This document shows positions 31,437-42,498 of a stretch of 64,000 nucleotides of DNA, one piece after another. The stretch is taken from assembly GCF_002953215.1 (NCBI RefSeq), contig NZ_CP026378.1:3702540-3766539 (forward strand), given 5' to 3'. This DNA is from Mixta calida. Its GTDB lineage: Bacteria > Pseudomonadota > Gammaproteobacteria > Enterobacterales > Enterobacteriaceae. The translations under genes and the position numbers were made by a program. Every line of letters starts with the position of its first letter. Within the stretch, counting starts at the first letter, position 1. The notes beneath the pieces are model-generated. The model did no database searches and had not been told where the DNA came from. It saw only the letters and a list, made by a program, of their open reading frames with translations.

Positions 31437-32597
31437 ATGAAACGCATTCCTGTTGATGAACGACCTGACTGGCGCGCCCGCGCGACCGAGTACGGCTTTG
31501 GTTTTCATACTATGTATGACGAACCTTACTGGTGTGAAGACGCTTACTACCAGTTTACGCTGGCTCAGGTAGATTATCTGGAAGAGACCACGGCGGAACT
31601 CCATCAGATGTGTTTGCAGGTGGTGGAAAAAGTGGTTAACAGCGAAGAGCTGTTAGCCAAATTCCGCATTCCAAAGCATACGTGGGATTTTGTCCGCTCC
31701 TCCTGGAAAACCTCGCAGCCGTCGCTTTACTCGCGCCTCGATCTCGCCTGGGACGGCAGCGGCGACGCCAAGCTGCTGGAGAACAATGCCGATACGCCTA
31801 CCTCGCTGTATGAGGCCGCTTTCTTTCAGTGGCTGTGGCTCGAAGATCAGCTGAAGGCCGGCAAACTGCCTGCCGGCAGCGATCAGTTCAACAGCCTGCA
31901 GGAAAAGCTGATCGATCGCTTCGCCGTTCTGCATCAGCAGCACGGTTTTGGTCTGCTGCATTTTACCTGCTATCGCGACAGCGAAGAGGATCGCGGCACG
32001 GTACAGTATCTGCAGGACTGCGCCAGCGAAGCGGGATTGCCCAGCGAATTTCTCTATATCGATGACATCGGGCTTGGCGAAAAAGGCCAGTTTACCGATC
32101 TCAACGATCAGGTGATCGGCAACCTGTTTAAGCTCTATCCGTGGGAGTTTATGCTGCGTGAGATTTTCTCTACCAAGCTGAACGATGCTGGCGTGCGCTG
32201 GCTGGAGCCCGCATGGAAGAGCATTCTTTCCAATAAGGCGCTGCTGCCGCTGTTGTGGCAGATGTTCCCGAATCACCCTAATTTACTGCCAGCTTATTTT
32301 GCTGAAGACAACGTTCCGTCGATGGACAAGTATGTGGTGAAACCGCTGTTTTCACGCGAAGGGGCCAATATTCGGATTATCGAACGAGGACAGGAAATCG
32401 CTCGCGTCGACGGTCCTTATGGCGAAGAAGGGATGATTGTGCAGCAGTTCCATCCGCTGGCGCGGTTTGGCGACAGCTATACGCTGATCGGCAGCTGGCT
32501 GGTAGACGATCAACCCGCCGGCATTGGCCTGCGCGAAGATCGCGCGATGATTACACAAGATCTTTCGCGTTTCTATCCGCACGCCTTTATCGAATAG
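31437..32597 (+). CDS. ygiC: Glutathionylspermidine-synthase-like ATP-grasp protein YgiC
   Basis: 386 residues, the length of E. coli YgiC. It shows the C-terminal synthetase fold of Gsp synthase/amidase: [29 protein letters not shown] and a late [19 protein letters not shown]. The amidase half is absent. It probably ligates a peptide and an amine with ATP, but E. coli YgiC lacks glutathionylspermidine synthase activity, so the substrate is unknown. It follows ygiB. Confidence 0.9.
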   Translation: MKRIPVDERPDWRARATEYGFGFHTMYDEPYWCEDAYYQFTLAQVDYLEETTAELHQMCLQVVEKVVNSEELLAKFRIPKHTWDFVRSSWKTSQPSLYSRLDLAWDGSGDAKLLENNADTPTSLYEAAFFQWLWLEDQLKAGKLPAGSDQFNSLQEKLIDRFAVLHQQHGFGLLHFTCYRDSEEDRGTVQYLQDCASEAGLPSEFLYIDDIGLGEKGQFTDLNDQVIGNLFKLYPWEFMLREIFSTKLNDAGVRWLEPAWKSILSNKALLPLLWQMFPNHPNLLPAYFAEDNVPSMDKYVVKPLFSREGANIRIIERGQEIARVDGPYGEEGMIVQQFHPLARFGDSYTLIGSWLVDDQPAGIGLREDRAMITQDLSRFYPHAFIE

Positions 32598-32603
32598 CGT
32601 TAA

Positions 32604-32630
32604 CGGGCAGCCCCCTGCTGCCCGCTTTTG
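32604..32630 (+). terminator. Terminator after ygiC
   Basis: The stem CGGGCAGC/GCTGCCCG has a short C-rich loop and is followed by CTTTTG. Confidence 0.7.
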
Positions 32631-32646
32631 CCGCAAATCCCAACGG

Positions 32647-33432
32647 TTACCCTACCTGAACGGACAACATACTCAACGTAGACATCTCGATGCCCTCTAC
32701 CGGCACCGTTACCGGCTCATTTGCCTGACGCGAGCCGAGGATATAGAGCAACGGCAGATAATGCTCCGGCGTAGGATTGGCAAGCGCCGCGCCGTCATGC
32801 CCCATAAAATTCACCAGCGGATGCGCCCCGGCCTCGCCCTGCCACTCCAGGTGATCACGTACGTAGCGTTCAAATGCGCTTGCCCACGGCAACGGTTCAG
32901 CACTTTCCTCCCAGCGCGCCATGCGCAGGTTGTGCACCACATTGCCGCTGGCGACCAGCATCACGCCGCGATCGCGCAGCGCCGCCAGCTGCTGTCCCAT
33001 CTGGAAATGCCAGACCGCTGGCCGGGTGCCGTCAATGCTCAGCTGCACCACCGGAATATCCGCTTCGGGATACATCTTTATCAGCACGCCCCACGAGCCG
33101 TGATCCAGCCCCCAGGCGGTATCCAGATGAACATTGACCGGTGCCAGCCGTTCGGCGATCTCCCGCGCTAAAGCGGGCGATCCGGGCGCCGGATAGCGGG
33201 TATCGAACAGCGCCTGCGGGAAGCCGCCAAAATCGTGGATGGTGCGCGGATTTTCCATCACGGTGACCGCCACGCCACGCGTATACCAGTGCGCCGAGAT
33301 CGCCAGGATAGCTTTTGGCTTCGGCAAGGCAGCGCCCAGCTGTCGCCAGATCCGGGTATAGCGGTTTTCTTCCAGCACGTTCATCGGGCTGCCGTGTCCC
33401 AGGAAAAGCGCAGGCATACGGGTATGGCTCAT
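32647..33432 (-). CDS. ygiD: 4,5-DOPA dioxygenase extradiol YgiD
   Basis: 261 residues of the LigB-type extradiol family. Zn/Fe-site histidines are in LGHGSPMN, ISAHWYTRG, DHGSWG and ASGNVVHNLR. E. coli YgiD cleaves L-DOPA in the 4,5 position. A longer frame begins at 33468, but the ATG at 33432 has GAGGA and the familiar start MSHTRMPALFLGHGSPM. It is divergent from zupT. Confidence 0.9.
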   Translation of the reverse strand: MSHTRMPALFLGHGSPMNVLEENRYTRIWRQLGAALPKPKAILAISAHWYTRGVAVTVMENPRTIHDFGGFPQALFDTRYPAPGSPALAREIAERLAPVNVHLDTAWGLDHGSWGVLIKMYPEADIPVVQLSIDGTRPAVWHFQMGQQLAALRDRGVMLVASGNVVHNLRMARWEESAEPLPWASAFERYVRDHLEWQGEAGAHPLVNFMGHDGAALANPTPEHYLPLLYILGSRQANEPVTVPVEGIEMSTLSMLSVQVG

Positions 33433-33602
33433 ATCATCCTCAATGGTTGCATCGGTTTCGTTGGGCACAGATTACGCCCTTCAAAGACGGGATGCAGGCG
33501 GATAAGCATGACGATCATATTCAATAATTTTGATCTTTATTCAGACAAAACTTTACGCAATACCCCCTCGCTTTTTGTCAGAATTTCAATAGTCTTAATA
33601 CG

Positions 33603-33614
33603 AATGATTATCAT
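33603..33614. promoter_or_regulatory. Fur-like palindrome core just upstream of zupT
   Basis: AATGATTATCAT is the exact central twelve bases of the palindromic Fur-box form; the flanks do not match. It lies 12-23 bases before the zupT start, a position where binding would block translation-proximal transcription. It is weak evidence on its own. Confidence 0.35.
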
Positions 33615-33626
33615 ATGGAGTATGCC

Positions 33627-34394
33627 ATGTCGGTTCCTTTACTTCTGACTATTCTGGCCGGCGCTGCGACCTTTGTCGGCGCGTTTTTAGGCGTGATAGG
33701 CCAGAGGCCCTCTAACCGCATGCTGGCGTTTGCCCTGGGGTTCGCCGCGGGCATTATGTTGTTAATTTCTCTAATGGAGATGCTTCCCGCCGCGCTGCAC
33801 ACCGAAGGGATGTCTCCACTGCTGGGCTACAGCATGTTTTTACTGGGCCTGCTCGGCTACTTCGCGCTTGATCGCCTGTTGCCTCACCAGCACCCGCAGG
33901 ATTTGATGACGGCAGCGCAAAAGCCGCGCAGCCTGCGACGCACGGCTATACTGCTGACGCTGGGGATTAGCCTGCATAACTTTCCTGAAGGCGTCGCCAC
34001 CTTTGTCACCGCCAGTAGCGATCTGGAGCTGGGGCTGGGCATCGCGCTAGCGGTGGCGATTCATAATATCCCTGAAGGACTGGCGGTAGCGGGCCCGATG
34101 TATGCCGCGACCGGCTCGAAGGCGCGCGCGCTTTTCTGGGCCTGTATTTCCGGCATGGCGGAGATTCTGGGCGGTCTGTTGGCGTTTTTGGTGCTTGGGC
34201 CAGTTCTCTCGCCGGTCGTCATTGCGGCGATTATGGCTGCGGTGGCCGGCATTATGGTGGCCTTGTCCGTGGACGAACTGATGCCGCTGGCGCGTGAGAT
34301 AGATCCGCACAATAACCCCAGCTATGGCGTGCTGTGCGGCATGACGGTGATGGGTTTTAGCCTCACTTTGCTACAAAGCAGCGGCATCGGCTAA
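33627..34394 (+). CDS. zupT: ZIP-family metal transporter ZupT
   Basis: 255 residues with eight membrane segments. The two metal-binding helices carry HNFPEG and HNIPEG, and the end is [14 protein letters not shown] as in E. coli (257). It imports zinc and also iron, manganese and cobalt. A frame starting four codons earlier exists; the ATG at 33627 has GGAG at good spacing. Confidence 0.95.
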   Translation: MSVPLLLTILAGAATFVGAFLGVIGQRPSNRMLAFALGFAAGIMLLISLMEMLPAALHTEGMSPLLGYSMFLLGLLGYFALDRLLPHQHPQDLMTAAQKPRSLRRTAILLTLGISLHNFPEGVATFVTASSDLELGLGIALAVAIHNIPEGLAVAGPMYAATGSKARALFWACISGMAEILGGLLAFLVLGPVLSPVVIAAIMAAVAGIMVALSVDELMPLAREIDPHNNPSYGVLCGMTVMGFSLTLLQSSGIG

Positions 34395-34537
34395 TGCTAT
34401 TAATCTGAAAATAATCACGCAGAGGACTATAAATCAACAGGATAGTTGCTATTCGCGATTTTTCAGGACCTGTCTGGTATGCTTGTTCCCCGCCGCTTCG
34501 TACACTTCCGTCACCCCTGGACAATGACGGAAACATT

Positions 34538-34921
34538 ATGCTGGCTCAAGGTGCCCTTCTGTGTCTGGCTCTGAATATTTACCATGAAGCGCGTGGAGAA
34601 CCGTTAAAGGGACAAATCGCGGTCGCATCGGTAACCATGAACCGGGCAAACTGGGACATCACAAAAATTTGCCCGGTAGTTTACGCGCCAAAACAGTTTT
34701 CATGGACGCATCTGACGAAAAGCGCTTTCAGCTACCCGCCTGATGCTGACAAAGGCTGGCAACGGGCACAACAGATAGCTCACCAGATTATCAACGGCGA
34801 GCTTTCTGATGTGACTAACGGCGCAACCTATTATCATAATCAAACCGTTACGCCTGCCTGGCGCAACGAGTTCGCCCGCACCGCCACCATTGGCAACCAC
34901 ATTTTCTATGCAAAAAGATAA
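34538..34921 (+). CDS. SleB-like cell-wall hydrolase
   Basis: 127 residues almost entirely covered by a Hydrolase_2/SleB domain. LALNIYHEARGE contains the catalytic Glu, and VASVTMNRA, CPVVYAPKQFSW, GATYYHN and RTATIGNHIFY follow. The family are lytic transglycosylases or peptidoglycan hydrolases, in spores, phages and many Gram-negatives. No signal peptide is seen, so export is unexplained. It is a lone gene between zupT and ribB, with a terminator after it, and it is not in this place in E. coli. Confidence 0.85.
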   Translation: MLAQGALLCLALNIYHEARGEPLKGQIAVASVTMNRANWDITKICPVVYAPKQFSWTHLTKSAFSYPPDADKGWQRAQQIAHQIINGELSDVTNGATYYHNQTVTPAWRNEFARTATIGNHIFYAKR

Positions 34922-34961
34922 AACAGGGCCGGGTGCAGGCTGCTTATCAAACAGCAATAAA

Positions 34962-34988
34962 AAAAGCCGGGATTATCCGGCTTTTTTA
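34962..34988. terminator. Terminator between the SleB-like gene and ribB
   Basis: The stem AAAAGCCGG/CCGGCTTTT has loop GATTAT and A and T runs on both sides, so it is bidirectional. Confidence 0.85.
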
Positions 34989-35011
34989 TCGCGCTCAGGC
35001 AGCAGGAGGCG

Positions 35012-35668
35012 TTAGCTCGCCTGACGGGTTTCATGGCTGCGACGCCATGAGATCAGATCTTCAATGGTGACCAGCGGCATGTTGTGCTGTTTAGCAAACA
35101 CGATCGCTTCCGGCGCGCAGGCCATAGTGCCGTCATCATTGGTCAGTTCGCACAGTACGCCCGCCGGCTTAAATCCTGCCAGCGTCACCAAATCGATGGT
35201 CGCTTCAGTATGGCCGCCGCGCGTCAGCACGCCGCCTTCACGCGCCCGTAACGGGAATACGTGACCTGGGCGATTCAGATCGCTGGGTTTGGCATTGTCA
35301 GCAATGGCGGTACGAATCGTGGTAAGACGATCTTTAGCCGATACGCCGGTAGTGACGCCGCGCGCCGCCTCAATCGTAACGGTAAAGCCGGTGCCGAACG
35401 AACTGGTGTTATTCTCCACCATCATCGGCAGATCCAGCTCCTGACGGCGCTGTTCGGTAATACAGAGACAAACGATGCCGCTGCCATGGCGGATAGTCAG
35501 TGCCATCTGTTCGACGGTCATGGTTTCAGCAGCGAAAATCATGTCAGCTTCGTTTTCACGATTTTCATCGTCCAGCACCATAACACCGCGGCCTTCGCGT
35601 AATGCGGCGATGGCGCGTTCCACACGCTGTTCCGGCGTGCCAAATTCAGAAAGTAGCGTCTGATTCAT
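35012..35668 (-). CDS. ribB: 3,4-dihydroxy-2-butanone-4-phosphate synthase RibB
   Basis: 218 residues (E. coli 217). It carries [24 protein letters not shown] and [14 protein letters not shown]. It converts ribulose-5-phosphate to the four-carbon riboflavin precursor. It is a single-domain enzyme with no ribA fusion. A 240-base leader with an FMN riboswitch lies upstream, indicating feedback control by FMN. Confidence 0.95.
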   Translation of the reverse strand: MNQTLLSEFGTPEQRVERAIAALREGRGVMVLDDENRENEADMIFAAETMTVEQMALTIRHGSGIVCLCITEQRRQELDLPMMVENNTSSFGTGFTVTIEAARGVTTGVSAKDRLTTIRTAIADNAKPSDLNRPGHVFPLRAREGGVLTRGGHTEATIDLVTLAGFKPAGVLCELTNDDGTMACAPEAIVFAKQHNMPLVTIEDLISWRRSHETRQAS

Positions 35669-35770
35669 GGTAAATAAACCTTATCAATATTGTGGTTACC
35701 AGAATCAGGGCGTGCTTGAGGAGTGCATAAAAATAACGCGAGGCGAGCCTGTGGCTCGACAAGAATCGTT

Positions 35771-35911
35771 ATCCTCTCCCATCCGGACTTTAACCGTCGG
35801 CCCCGGAATCACACCGGATCTGCTGACCTTCCGATCGGGAGACCGGAAGCGCTCGCGGGCTTTCAGCTGATGCTGATTTACCGCCGGTGGGGAATTTCGC
35901 CCCGCCCTGAG
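35771..35911 (-). promoter_or_regulatory. FMN riboswitch (RFN element) in the ribB leader
   Basis: On the minus strand the conserved RFN blocks appear in order: AGGGCGGGG, ATTCCCCACCGGCGGTAA, AGCCCGCGAGCG, GATCCGGTG, ATTCCGGGGCCGACGGT and AAAGTCCGGATGGGAGAGGA. FMN binding would switch off ribB translation or transcription. The distance to the ribB ATG is about 100 bases. Confidence 0.95.
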
Positions 35912-36064
35912 AATAAGCGAATTTACTATAGCGCCAAACGGCAGGTGCGGCAACGCTCAATAGCAGCATATGCTTATCCGTTTTCCGCAACTGCCATTTT
36001 AGGTTTATCCTTTTCCTGACAGGCATTACACTTAAGTTATCTTTGTTGCGACCAGGAAACCGCC

Positions 36065-36508
36065 ATGATTGACCCGAAAAAAATTGAACAACTCGCTCGT
36101 CAGGTGCATGACGCTATGCCGCGCGGACTCCGTGAATTTGGCGATGATGTTGAGAAGAAAATTCGTCAGGTCCTGCAGGCGCAGCTGACGCGCATGGATT
36201 TGGTAAACCGCGAAGAGTTTGATGTGCAGACGCAGGTACTGTTGCGCACCCGTGAAAAGCTGGCCGTGCTGGAACAGCGTCTGGCTGCGCTGGAAGGTCA
36301 GAGCGGAACCGCAACGTCAACGCCATCAACGCCAGCCTCTGCAACCGCGGCGGTGGCCCCGGCGCCCGGCATTACGCCTGCCGCGCCTCAGAATGCGACC
36401 GCTACGCCTTTAACGCCTGCGTCCCAGGGCGCGTCAGCTTCTGCGCCGCCGACATCGCCAGCAGCCCCCACCTCAACGGACGGCGTTAAAACGGTCGATC
36501 CGCAGTAA
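36065..36508 (+). CDS. ubiK: Ubiquinone biosynthesis accessory factor UbiK (YqiC)
   Basis: 147 residues. The first 80 match Ubi[21 protein letters not shown], then a coiled coil ending [19 protein letters not shown]. It promotes aerobic ubiquinone synthesis with UbiJ. Unlike E. coli UbiK (about 100 residues), it has a 65-residue Ala/Pro/Thr/Ser-rich low-complexity tail ending DGVKTVDPQ. It is divergent from ribB. Confidence 0.88.
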   Translation: MIDPKKIEQLARQVHDAMPRGLREFGDDVEKKIRQVLQAQLTRMDLVNREEFDVQTQVLLRTREKLAVLEQRLAALEGQSGTATSTPSTPASATAAVAPAPGITPAAPQNATATPLTPASQGASASAPPTSPAAPTSTDGVKTVDPQ

Positions 36509-36598
36509 CAATCCGTTGAGGCTTCGGCGGTAATCAATCGCACCGGCAGGCTGAGTATTATCTCCTGAGCCTGCCGGCGTGTTTTCCAGCGACGGATT

Positions 36599-38020
36599 TT
36601 ACGAACGAATACGCTTGATGATATTGGTTGTGGAAATGCCGTCTTCAAAGTTCAGCACGCGCACTTCGCCGCCGTTAGCCCACACTTCCTCGCTTCCGGC
36701 GATCTGTTCCGGCTTATAATCGCCGCCTTTCACCAGCAGATCCGGCAAAATGCTGGCGATCAACCGCTGCGGCGTATCCTCTTCAAACGAAACCACCCAG
36801 TCGACCGACTCCAGCGCGCCTAAAACAATCATGCGGTTTTCCAGCGGGTTAACCGGACGGCTGTCGCCCTTCAGACGTTTGGTAGAGGCATCGCTGTTGA
36901 CCGCCACGATCAGACGATCGCCCAACTTACGCGCGTTGGATAAGTAGGAGACGTGACCGGCGTGCAGAATGTCGAAAACGCCGTTGGTCATCACCACTTT
37001 TTCGCCGCGCTGACGCGCCAGCGCTACCGCCTCTTTCAGCTGCGCTTCGGTCATAATGCCGAAACCGCTTTCGGGACGCGCATGAATGGCGTTTTCCAGC
37101 TCCACGGGCGATACGGTAGAAGTGCCCAGCTTGCCGACCACCACGCCTGCCGCGGCGTTCGCCAGGAAACAGGCGGCTTCCAGATCGTCGCCCGCCGCCA
37201 GCGATGCGGCCAGCACGCCGATAACGGTGTCGCCGGCGCCGGTCACATCATATACTTCCTGCGCCTGCGTCGGTAAATGCAGCGGCGCTTTGCCTGGCTG
37301 CAACAGCGTCATGCCGTTTTCCGAACGCGTTACCAGCAGCGCGGAGAGTTCATAATGAGCCACCAGCTGCATACCGCGCTCAACGATCTGCGCCTCATCC
37401 TTACATTTGCCGACCACCGCTTCAAACTCGGAAAGGTTAGGCGTCAGCAGCGTTGCGCCGCGGTAGCGTTCAAAATCGGTGCCTTTCGGGTCCACCAGCA
37501 CCGGCACATTTGCCGCCCGCGCCAGCTGAATCATCTGCTGAACGCTGGCTAATGCGCCTTTGGCGTAGTCGGACAACACCAACGCGCCCGTGTGCGGCAG
37601 GGCGGCGGCAATGCGCTGATGCAGCGGCTCAGGATCGATGTCTTCGAAGCCCTCTTCAAAATCAAGCCGAATCAGCTGCTGGTTACGGGAAAGAATACGC
37701 AGTTTGGTAATGGTAGGATGCGTCGACAGCGCAACGAAATCGCACTTCACGTTCACGTTTTGCAGGCTGACGCCCAGCGCACGCGCAGCATCATCGACGC
37801 CCGTCAGACCAACAAGGCGTGACGACGCGCCTAACGCCGCGATGTTCATCGCCACGTTGGCTGCCCCGCCCGGCCGCTCTTCCACGTTGTCTACTTTGAC
37901 CACCGGCACCGGCGCTTCAGGTGAAATACGGCTGGTGGGGCCATACCAGTAGCGATCCAGCATCACATCGCCGACGACCAGCACTTCTGCACGGTTAAAT
38001 TCGGGCAGTGTCACTTTCAT
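36599..38020 (-). CDS. hldE: Bifunctional heptose kinase/adenylyltransferase HldE
   Basis: 473 residues (E. coli 477). An N-terminal ribokinase-type domain ([25 protein letters not shown]) phosphorylates heptose-7-phosphate. A C-terminal nucleotidyltransferase ([16 protein letters not shown]) makes ADP-heptose for LPS core. The start is the ATG at 38020 (MKVTLPEF); an upstream start in the frame has no site. It is third in the ygiF-glnE-hldE unit. Confidence 0.95.
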   Translation of the reverse strand: MKVTLPEFNRAEVLVVGDVMLDRYWYGPTSRISPEAPVPVVKVDNVEERPGGAANVAMNIAALGASSRLVGLTGVDDAARALGVSLQNVNVKCDFVALSTHPTITKLRILSRNQQLIRLDFEEGFEDIDPEPLHQRIAAALPHTGALVLSDYAKGALASVQQMIQLARAANVPVLVDPKGTDFERYRGATLLTPNLSEFEAVVGKCKDEAQIVERGMQLVAHYELSALLVTRSENGMTLLQPGKAPLHLPTQAQEVYDVTGAGDTVIGVLAASLAAGDDLEAACFLANAAAGVVVGKLGTSTVSPVELENAIHARPESGFGIMTEAQLKEAVALARQRGEKVVMTNGVFDILHAGHVSYLSNARKLGDRLIVAVNSDASTKRLKGDSRPVNPLENRMIVLGALESVDWVVSFEEDTPQRLIASILPDLLVKGGDYKPEQIAGSEEVWANGGEVRVLNFEDGISTTNIIKRIRS

Positions 38021-38106
38021 TACAGAGACTCCAGACTGCAGTAAAAATATTGCGCGCGATAATAGCACAGCTGCGTCAAAACGCCGCGCCGCGCATAAAG
38101 GTTCCG

Positions 38107-40965
38107 TCAGGCCCCGGCCGGAGTGGTTTGCAGCCAGCGCCGCCAGCTCTCCTGAACGATCTGACGCTCATGCATAAACGCCCCCGGCGCGACGTGTCCC
38201 GCTTGCTCCTGCAACGCCAGATGGTGCAGCTCATCGCGCAGCGTAACGTACGCCTGCGTTAGCGCATCCGCCTCCTGCGGCGTGATTTTGTTATGCCGCG
38301 CCAGCAGCGCCAGAATGCGCACATTATCAGACCAGCCCGTCAGTCCCGGCTCCTGAGCCGCGTAGCGCAGCACCAGATATTGCGTAATAAACTCAATATC
38401 GGTAATCCCGCCTTCGTCAGCTTTGATGTCCCAGCGCCCTTTATGCTTATGGCTCAGGTGCGCATACATTTTTTCGCGCATCTCACGCACTTCGGTTTGC
38501 AGCGTCGCCGCCTCGCGCGGCAGGCAAAGGATCTGACGACGAATCGCCTCAAAGCGCTGGCTCAGCGCCGGTTCGCCATACACGATGCGCGCCCGCACCA
38601 GCGCCTGATGTTCCCAGGTCCAGGCGTCCTGACGCTGATACTCTTCAAACGCCTCCAGCGTGCTTACCAGCATCCCGGCAGAGCCGGAAGGCCGCAGGCG
38701 TGCGTCCACCTCATACAGGATGCCGGATGAGGTGCGGGTGCTGAACAGATGCATGACGCGCTGCGCCAGGCGAAGATAAAACTGACGGCCGTCGATAACG
38801 CGTTCGCCGTCAGTGACGGCATCCGCTGGGCAATTATGCAGAAACACCAGGTCGAGATCGGAGCTGTAGCCTAACTCCCAGCCGCCGAGTTTACCATAGC
38901 CGACGACGGCGAAGCCGCGTTCATCCTGCTGCAAATGCGAAGGCCGCCCGTAGCGTTGCACCATCATATTCCAGGCTTGCTGCACCACTGCCTGAATCAT
39001 CGCCTCGGCCAGCCACGTCAGGTGGTCGCTGACTTTCATCACCGGCAGCGTGCCCGCGATATCCGCCGCGGCGATGCGCAACTGCTGTACCTGCTTAAAC
39101 TGACGCAGCGCCTCCAGCTGCTGCTCCTCATCCTCTTCGGGAATCCGCAACAGATACTGCCGCAGCTCGTCCCGATAGGCGTCGGTCGCGGTGGGCTGAT
39201 AGAGCGTGGCGGGATCCAGCAGCTCATCCAGCAGCAGCGGATAACGCGCCAGCTGGCTGGCGATCATCGGCGAGGCCGCGACCAGGCGGATAAGCTGCTT
39301 CAGCGCGCCGGGGGACTCAGTTAACAGTTCGAGGTAGGTGGTACGCGTCACAACGCCAAGCAGCAGCGGGATCAAACGGCGCAGGGTGCTGTCCGCATCA
39401 ACGCGCGCGCAGGCTTCATTCAGCAAACGCGGCATCAGCTGATCGAGCGCCAGCCTGCCGCGCGGCCCAATGGTGCGCTTATCAACGTCCTGCCGGAACT
39501 CCGTCAGCGTGCGGAACACGCTTTTCCTTTCGCCGTCGTCGAGATGCGTCAGCAGGCTATCCAGCTCGCTTTGCTCCAGCTTGTCATGCCAAAGCTCGCT
39601 CATCTCCTGATTTTCGCTCTCCTCTGCGCCGTCCGGCGCATCTTCACCGATCAGCTCGTTGAAGATCAGCCGCACCTGCGCCATCTGCTGCTCCAGCGCC
39701 TGATGCAGCGCATCCCAGTTTGCAAAGCCCATCGCCCAGGCAAGGCGCGCCTGATTCAACGCGTCAGCCGGCAGCGTCTGCGTTTGCTCATCCCCGATGC
39801 TTTGCAACAGGTTTTCCAGCCGTCGTAAAAAGAGATAGGCTTCACGCAGCGCGTTAACCTGCAGCTGCGTCAGCAGATGCAGCGCCTCAATGGCGGAAAG
39901 CGTCGGCAGCAGCGCGCGCTGCTGTAGCGTACGCTCGCGTCCGCCGCGAATCAGCTGAAATACCTGAACGATAAATTCACATTCACGAATGCCGCCAGCG
40001 CCGAGTTTAATATTGTCCTTAAGTCCGCGCCGCCGCACTTCACGCGCAATCATACCTTTCATATTGCGCAATGACTGGATGACGCTAAAATCGATATAGC
40101 GGCGGTAGATAAAGGGGCGCAACATCTGTTGCAGCTCCTGGCTCCAGCGGTCATCGCTGTTGCCCATCAGACGCGCTTTAACCATGGCGTAGCGCTCCCA
40201 GTCGCGCCCCTGCTCCTGGTAGTAATCCTCCAGCGCCGCAAAGCTGAGAACCAGCGGCCCGCTGTCGCCAAACGGCCGCAGACGCATATCGACGCGATAG
40301 ACGAAGCCGTCCGCCGTCGGCTGATCGAGAACCTTAATCAGGCGCTGTCCGAGCCGGGTAAAGAACTGCGCATTATCCAGTTCGCGTCGACCGCCGCGGG
40401 TCGCGCCGTTTTCCGGCCAGACGAAGATCAGATCGATATCAGAAGAGAAGTTCAGCTCGCCGCCGCCCAGCTTGCCCATGCCAAGGATCAGCAGCGGCTG
40501 CGGCTCTCCCGCCGCATTGCAGGGGGTGCCGAACTCGACGCAGCAAGCCTGCCACAGCCAGTCGCGCGCCGCGACAATCAGCGCCTCGGCCAGCGCGCTC
40601 AGCTGCTGCAACGACGCTTCGGTGCTGCTTGCGCCGGTGGTCTGCATCCAGGCGATGCGCACCATCATCCGGCGTCGAAACAGACGCAGCTCCCGCATCA
40701 GCGCCGCTTCATCACTTACCGGTTGGAGCTGCGCGTTCAGCCAGTCGGCGTAATGACGCCATTCATCGGGCTGCGGCGGTAGCTCTGTGAGCTGCCGCCA
40801 CCATTCCGGGTGCTGTAACAGACTGTCGGCGACAAAATCGCTGAAAGCCAGCACCGCCTGTTGTTGAATGCTGAGCGACGTCAGCGGGCGTTCCAGCCGC
40901 TGCGCCGCTTTTTCTGCCTGCTGCTGCAACGACGCTGGCAGCGGTCCGGTAAATGTTGGCAGCAT
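38107..40965 (-). CDS. glnE: Glutamine-synthetase adenylyltransferase/adenylyl-removase GlnE
   Basis: 952 residues (E. coli 946). It has two nucleotidyltransferase domains: the N-terminal with [20 protein letters not shown] (deadenylylation) and the C-terminal with [20 protein letters not shown] (adenylylation). Each is followed by a helical region. It adjusts glutamine synthetase activity in answer to PII and glutamine. AGGGAGAGG precedes the ATG. It lies 20 bases after ygiF. Confidence 0.96.
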   Translation of the reverse strand: MLPTFTGPLPASLQQQAEKAAQRLERPLTSLSIQQQAVLAFSDFVADSLLQHPEWWRQLTELPPQPDEWRHYADWLNAQLQPVSDEAALMRELRLFRRRMMVRIAWMQTTGASSTEASLQQLSALAEALIVAARDWLWQACCVEFGTPCNAAGEPQPLLILGMGKLGGGELNFSSDIDLIFVWPENGATRGGRRELDNAQFFTRLGQRLIKVLDQPTADGFVYRVDMRLRPFGDSGPLVLSFAALEDYYQEQGRDWERYAMVKARLMGNSDDRWSQELQQMLRPFIYRRYIDFSVIQSLRNMKGMIAREVRRRGLKDNIKLGAGGIRECEFIVQVFQLIRGGRERTLQQRALLPTLSAIEALHLLTQLQVNALREAYLFLRRLENLLQSIGDEQTQTLPADALNQARLAWAMGFANWDALHQALEQQMAQVRLIFNELIGEDAPDGAEESENQEMSELWHDKLEQSELDSLLTHLDDGERKSVFRTLTEFRQDVDKRTIGPRGRLALDQLMPRLLNEACARVDADSTLRRLIPLLLGVVTRTTYLELLTESPGALKQLIRLVAASPMIASQLARYPLLLDELLDPATLYQPTATDAYRDELRQYLLRIPEEDEEQQLEALRQFKQVQQLRIAAADIAGTLPVMKVSDHLTWLAEAMIQAVVQQAWNMMVQRYGRPSHLQQDERGFAVVGYGKLGGWELGYSSDLDLVFLHNCPADAVTDGERVIDGRQFYLRLAQRVMHLFSTRTSSGILYEVDARLRPSGSAGMLVSTLEAFEEYQRQDAWTWEHQALVRARIVYGEPALSQRFEAIRRQILCLPREAATLQTEVREMREKMYAHLSHKHKGRWDIKADEGGITDIEFITQYLVLRYAAQEPGLTGWSDNVRILALLARHNKITPQEADALTQAYVTLRDELHHLALQEQAGHVAPGAFMHERQIVQESWRRWLQTTPAGA

Positions 40966-40985
40966 AACCTCTCCCTGAAAGGCAA

Positions 40986-42290
40986 TCAGACGTTGCCGTT
41001 AAGCCAGAAAGCTGGCTGCCGCAGCGCCTGGCGGCACAGCGGATCCAGCTCGTTATAGCGGTTAGCGTGAATGGCCTGCGCCAACTGTTGCCAGCTTTGC
41101 AGCCAGCGTTCTACATCCTGCGACGGATAGGCGCCCGCCAACAGATGCACCGCCAGCAGCTGGTGCGTCAGCCGCACCGCCTTATCCTGATATTCATTGT
41201 ACTGACGGATGGTGCCGAAGGTTTCTTTCAGATCGGCGGCGACGCGCCCCAGCATAATATCGGCGAAGCGTTTGAAAGAACCCTGCATTCGGTCAGCGTT
41301 TTTGCCGACGACAAAAGGACGCCAGCCCGCGCTAATCAGCCAGCTGGAAAGGCTGAGCTGCGCATCAAGCCACGGTGAGCTGTAGCAGAAAGCCTGCGCG
41401 TCGAGCCGCTCTTTTTCCAGCGCCTCTGCCAGGCTGGTCAACTTTTGGCGCAGCTGGCTGCTCGCCTTGCGCGGCACCAGCGCGCCGAACAGCGAAAACG
41501 TCTGCCGTACGGTTTCCAGCGCTTCCAGAACCGCTTGCTGCGCGCCGGGTTCGCCACGCAGCCACAGCTCCTCATGATACTGCCAGTGCTGCAACGCCAG
41601 GCTCAGCGCCGCCTGCATGCCCTCTTCCACCGTCGCTTTCGGTTTGGCCTGCAAAACCGGCAACGGACGCACCGGCTGCTGCGGTTTGCCCTGCGACAGC
41701 CAGTAGCCGCGCGCCGCCTTGCTCAGGCTGCCGAGACGCAGACCGTCCATTTTCGCCAGTTCAGCCGCCAGCGCCAGCACATCCGCCAGCTTGCCGCGCT
41801 TCAACTCCAGCTCGATTTCATGCAGCGGCTCGCGCAAATCGTTCGCTTCGACCTCGCCCCGATCCAGCGCGACCTCGACTTCGCTTTCGCCATAGGTGAC
41901 CAGCCACCTTTCGCGGCTGAAATGGCTGGTGAACAGCGGCGCCAGCCGCTGCTGCAACGCAGCCGTGTCGCAGCCTTCGGGCCACACGTCCGCTGGCAGA
42001 CGGGCGATATCCAGTTCAGGCCTGGCGATATCGACATTGTATTCGGGGCGCTGATGCAGGCCGCCCGTCGTCTGTCCGGCCGTCTTCAGGGTCATCTCAT
42101 ACTTCTCCCCGACGCCGCGGATGCGCAGCCCCATATCCCAGCGGCGCAACTGGTTATCCGCCGTTTCATAATAGATGTTGGTCAGCGCGATGGGCGCGCT
42201 GTATTGATGCGGCCAGGCGGCCAGCTGGTCGCCAAGCTGTTCCGCCGCCTGCGGCGTGGCAATGAACTTTAATTCGATTTCGATGGTCAT
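40986..42290 (-). CDS. ygiF: Inorganic triphosphatase YgiF (CYTH-CHAD)
   Basis: 434 residues (E. coli 433). An N-terminal CYTH tunnel domain starts MTIEIELKF (ExExK motif). A C-terminal CHAD helical domain runs from about residue 220. It hydrolyses inorganic triphosphate. It is first in the operon with glnE and hldE and divergent from ygiM. Confidence 0.93.
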   Translation of the reverse strand: MTIEIELKFIATPQAAEQLGDQLAAWPHQYSAPIALTNIYYETADNQLRRWDMGLRIRGVGEKYEMTLKTAGQTTGGLHQRPEYNVDIARPELDIARLPADVWPEGCDTAALQQRLAPLFTSHFSRERWLVTYGESEVEVALDRGEVEANDLREPLHEIELELKRGKLADVLALAAELAKMDGLRLGSLSKAARGYWLSQGKPQQPVRPLPVLQAKPKATVEEGMQAALSLALQHWQYHEELWLRGEPGAQQAVLEALETVRQTFSLFGALVPRKASSQLRQKLTSLAEALEKERLDAQAFCYSSPWLDAQLSLSSWLISAGWRPFVVGKNADRMQGSFKRFADIMLGRVAADLKETFGTIRQYNEYQDKAVRLTHQLLAVHLLAGAYPSQDVERWLQSWQQLAQAIHANRYNELDPLCRQALRQPAFWLNGNV

Positions 42291-42498
42291 AATTTCTTAT
42301 TCAATCTTTCACTGGCGCAGATTTCAGGATTAAGCCGAAGAGTAATGCAGATAACCTGCTGCTGTCTCTGCTTTATTATGCTTTCGCGAGCGTTGCCGCA
42401 TCAGTTTGAGACCAGGATAGTTCTCATTCAGATTTTTGCGCGGCCTATCCAGACTGTGCCCTAAAATTTTTCCGAAACACATGAAAAAACGATATCGA

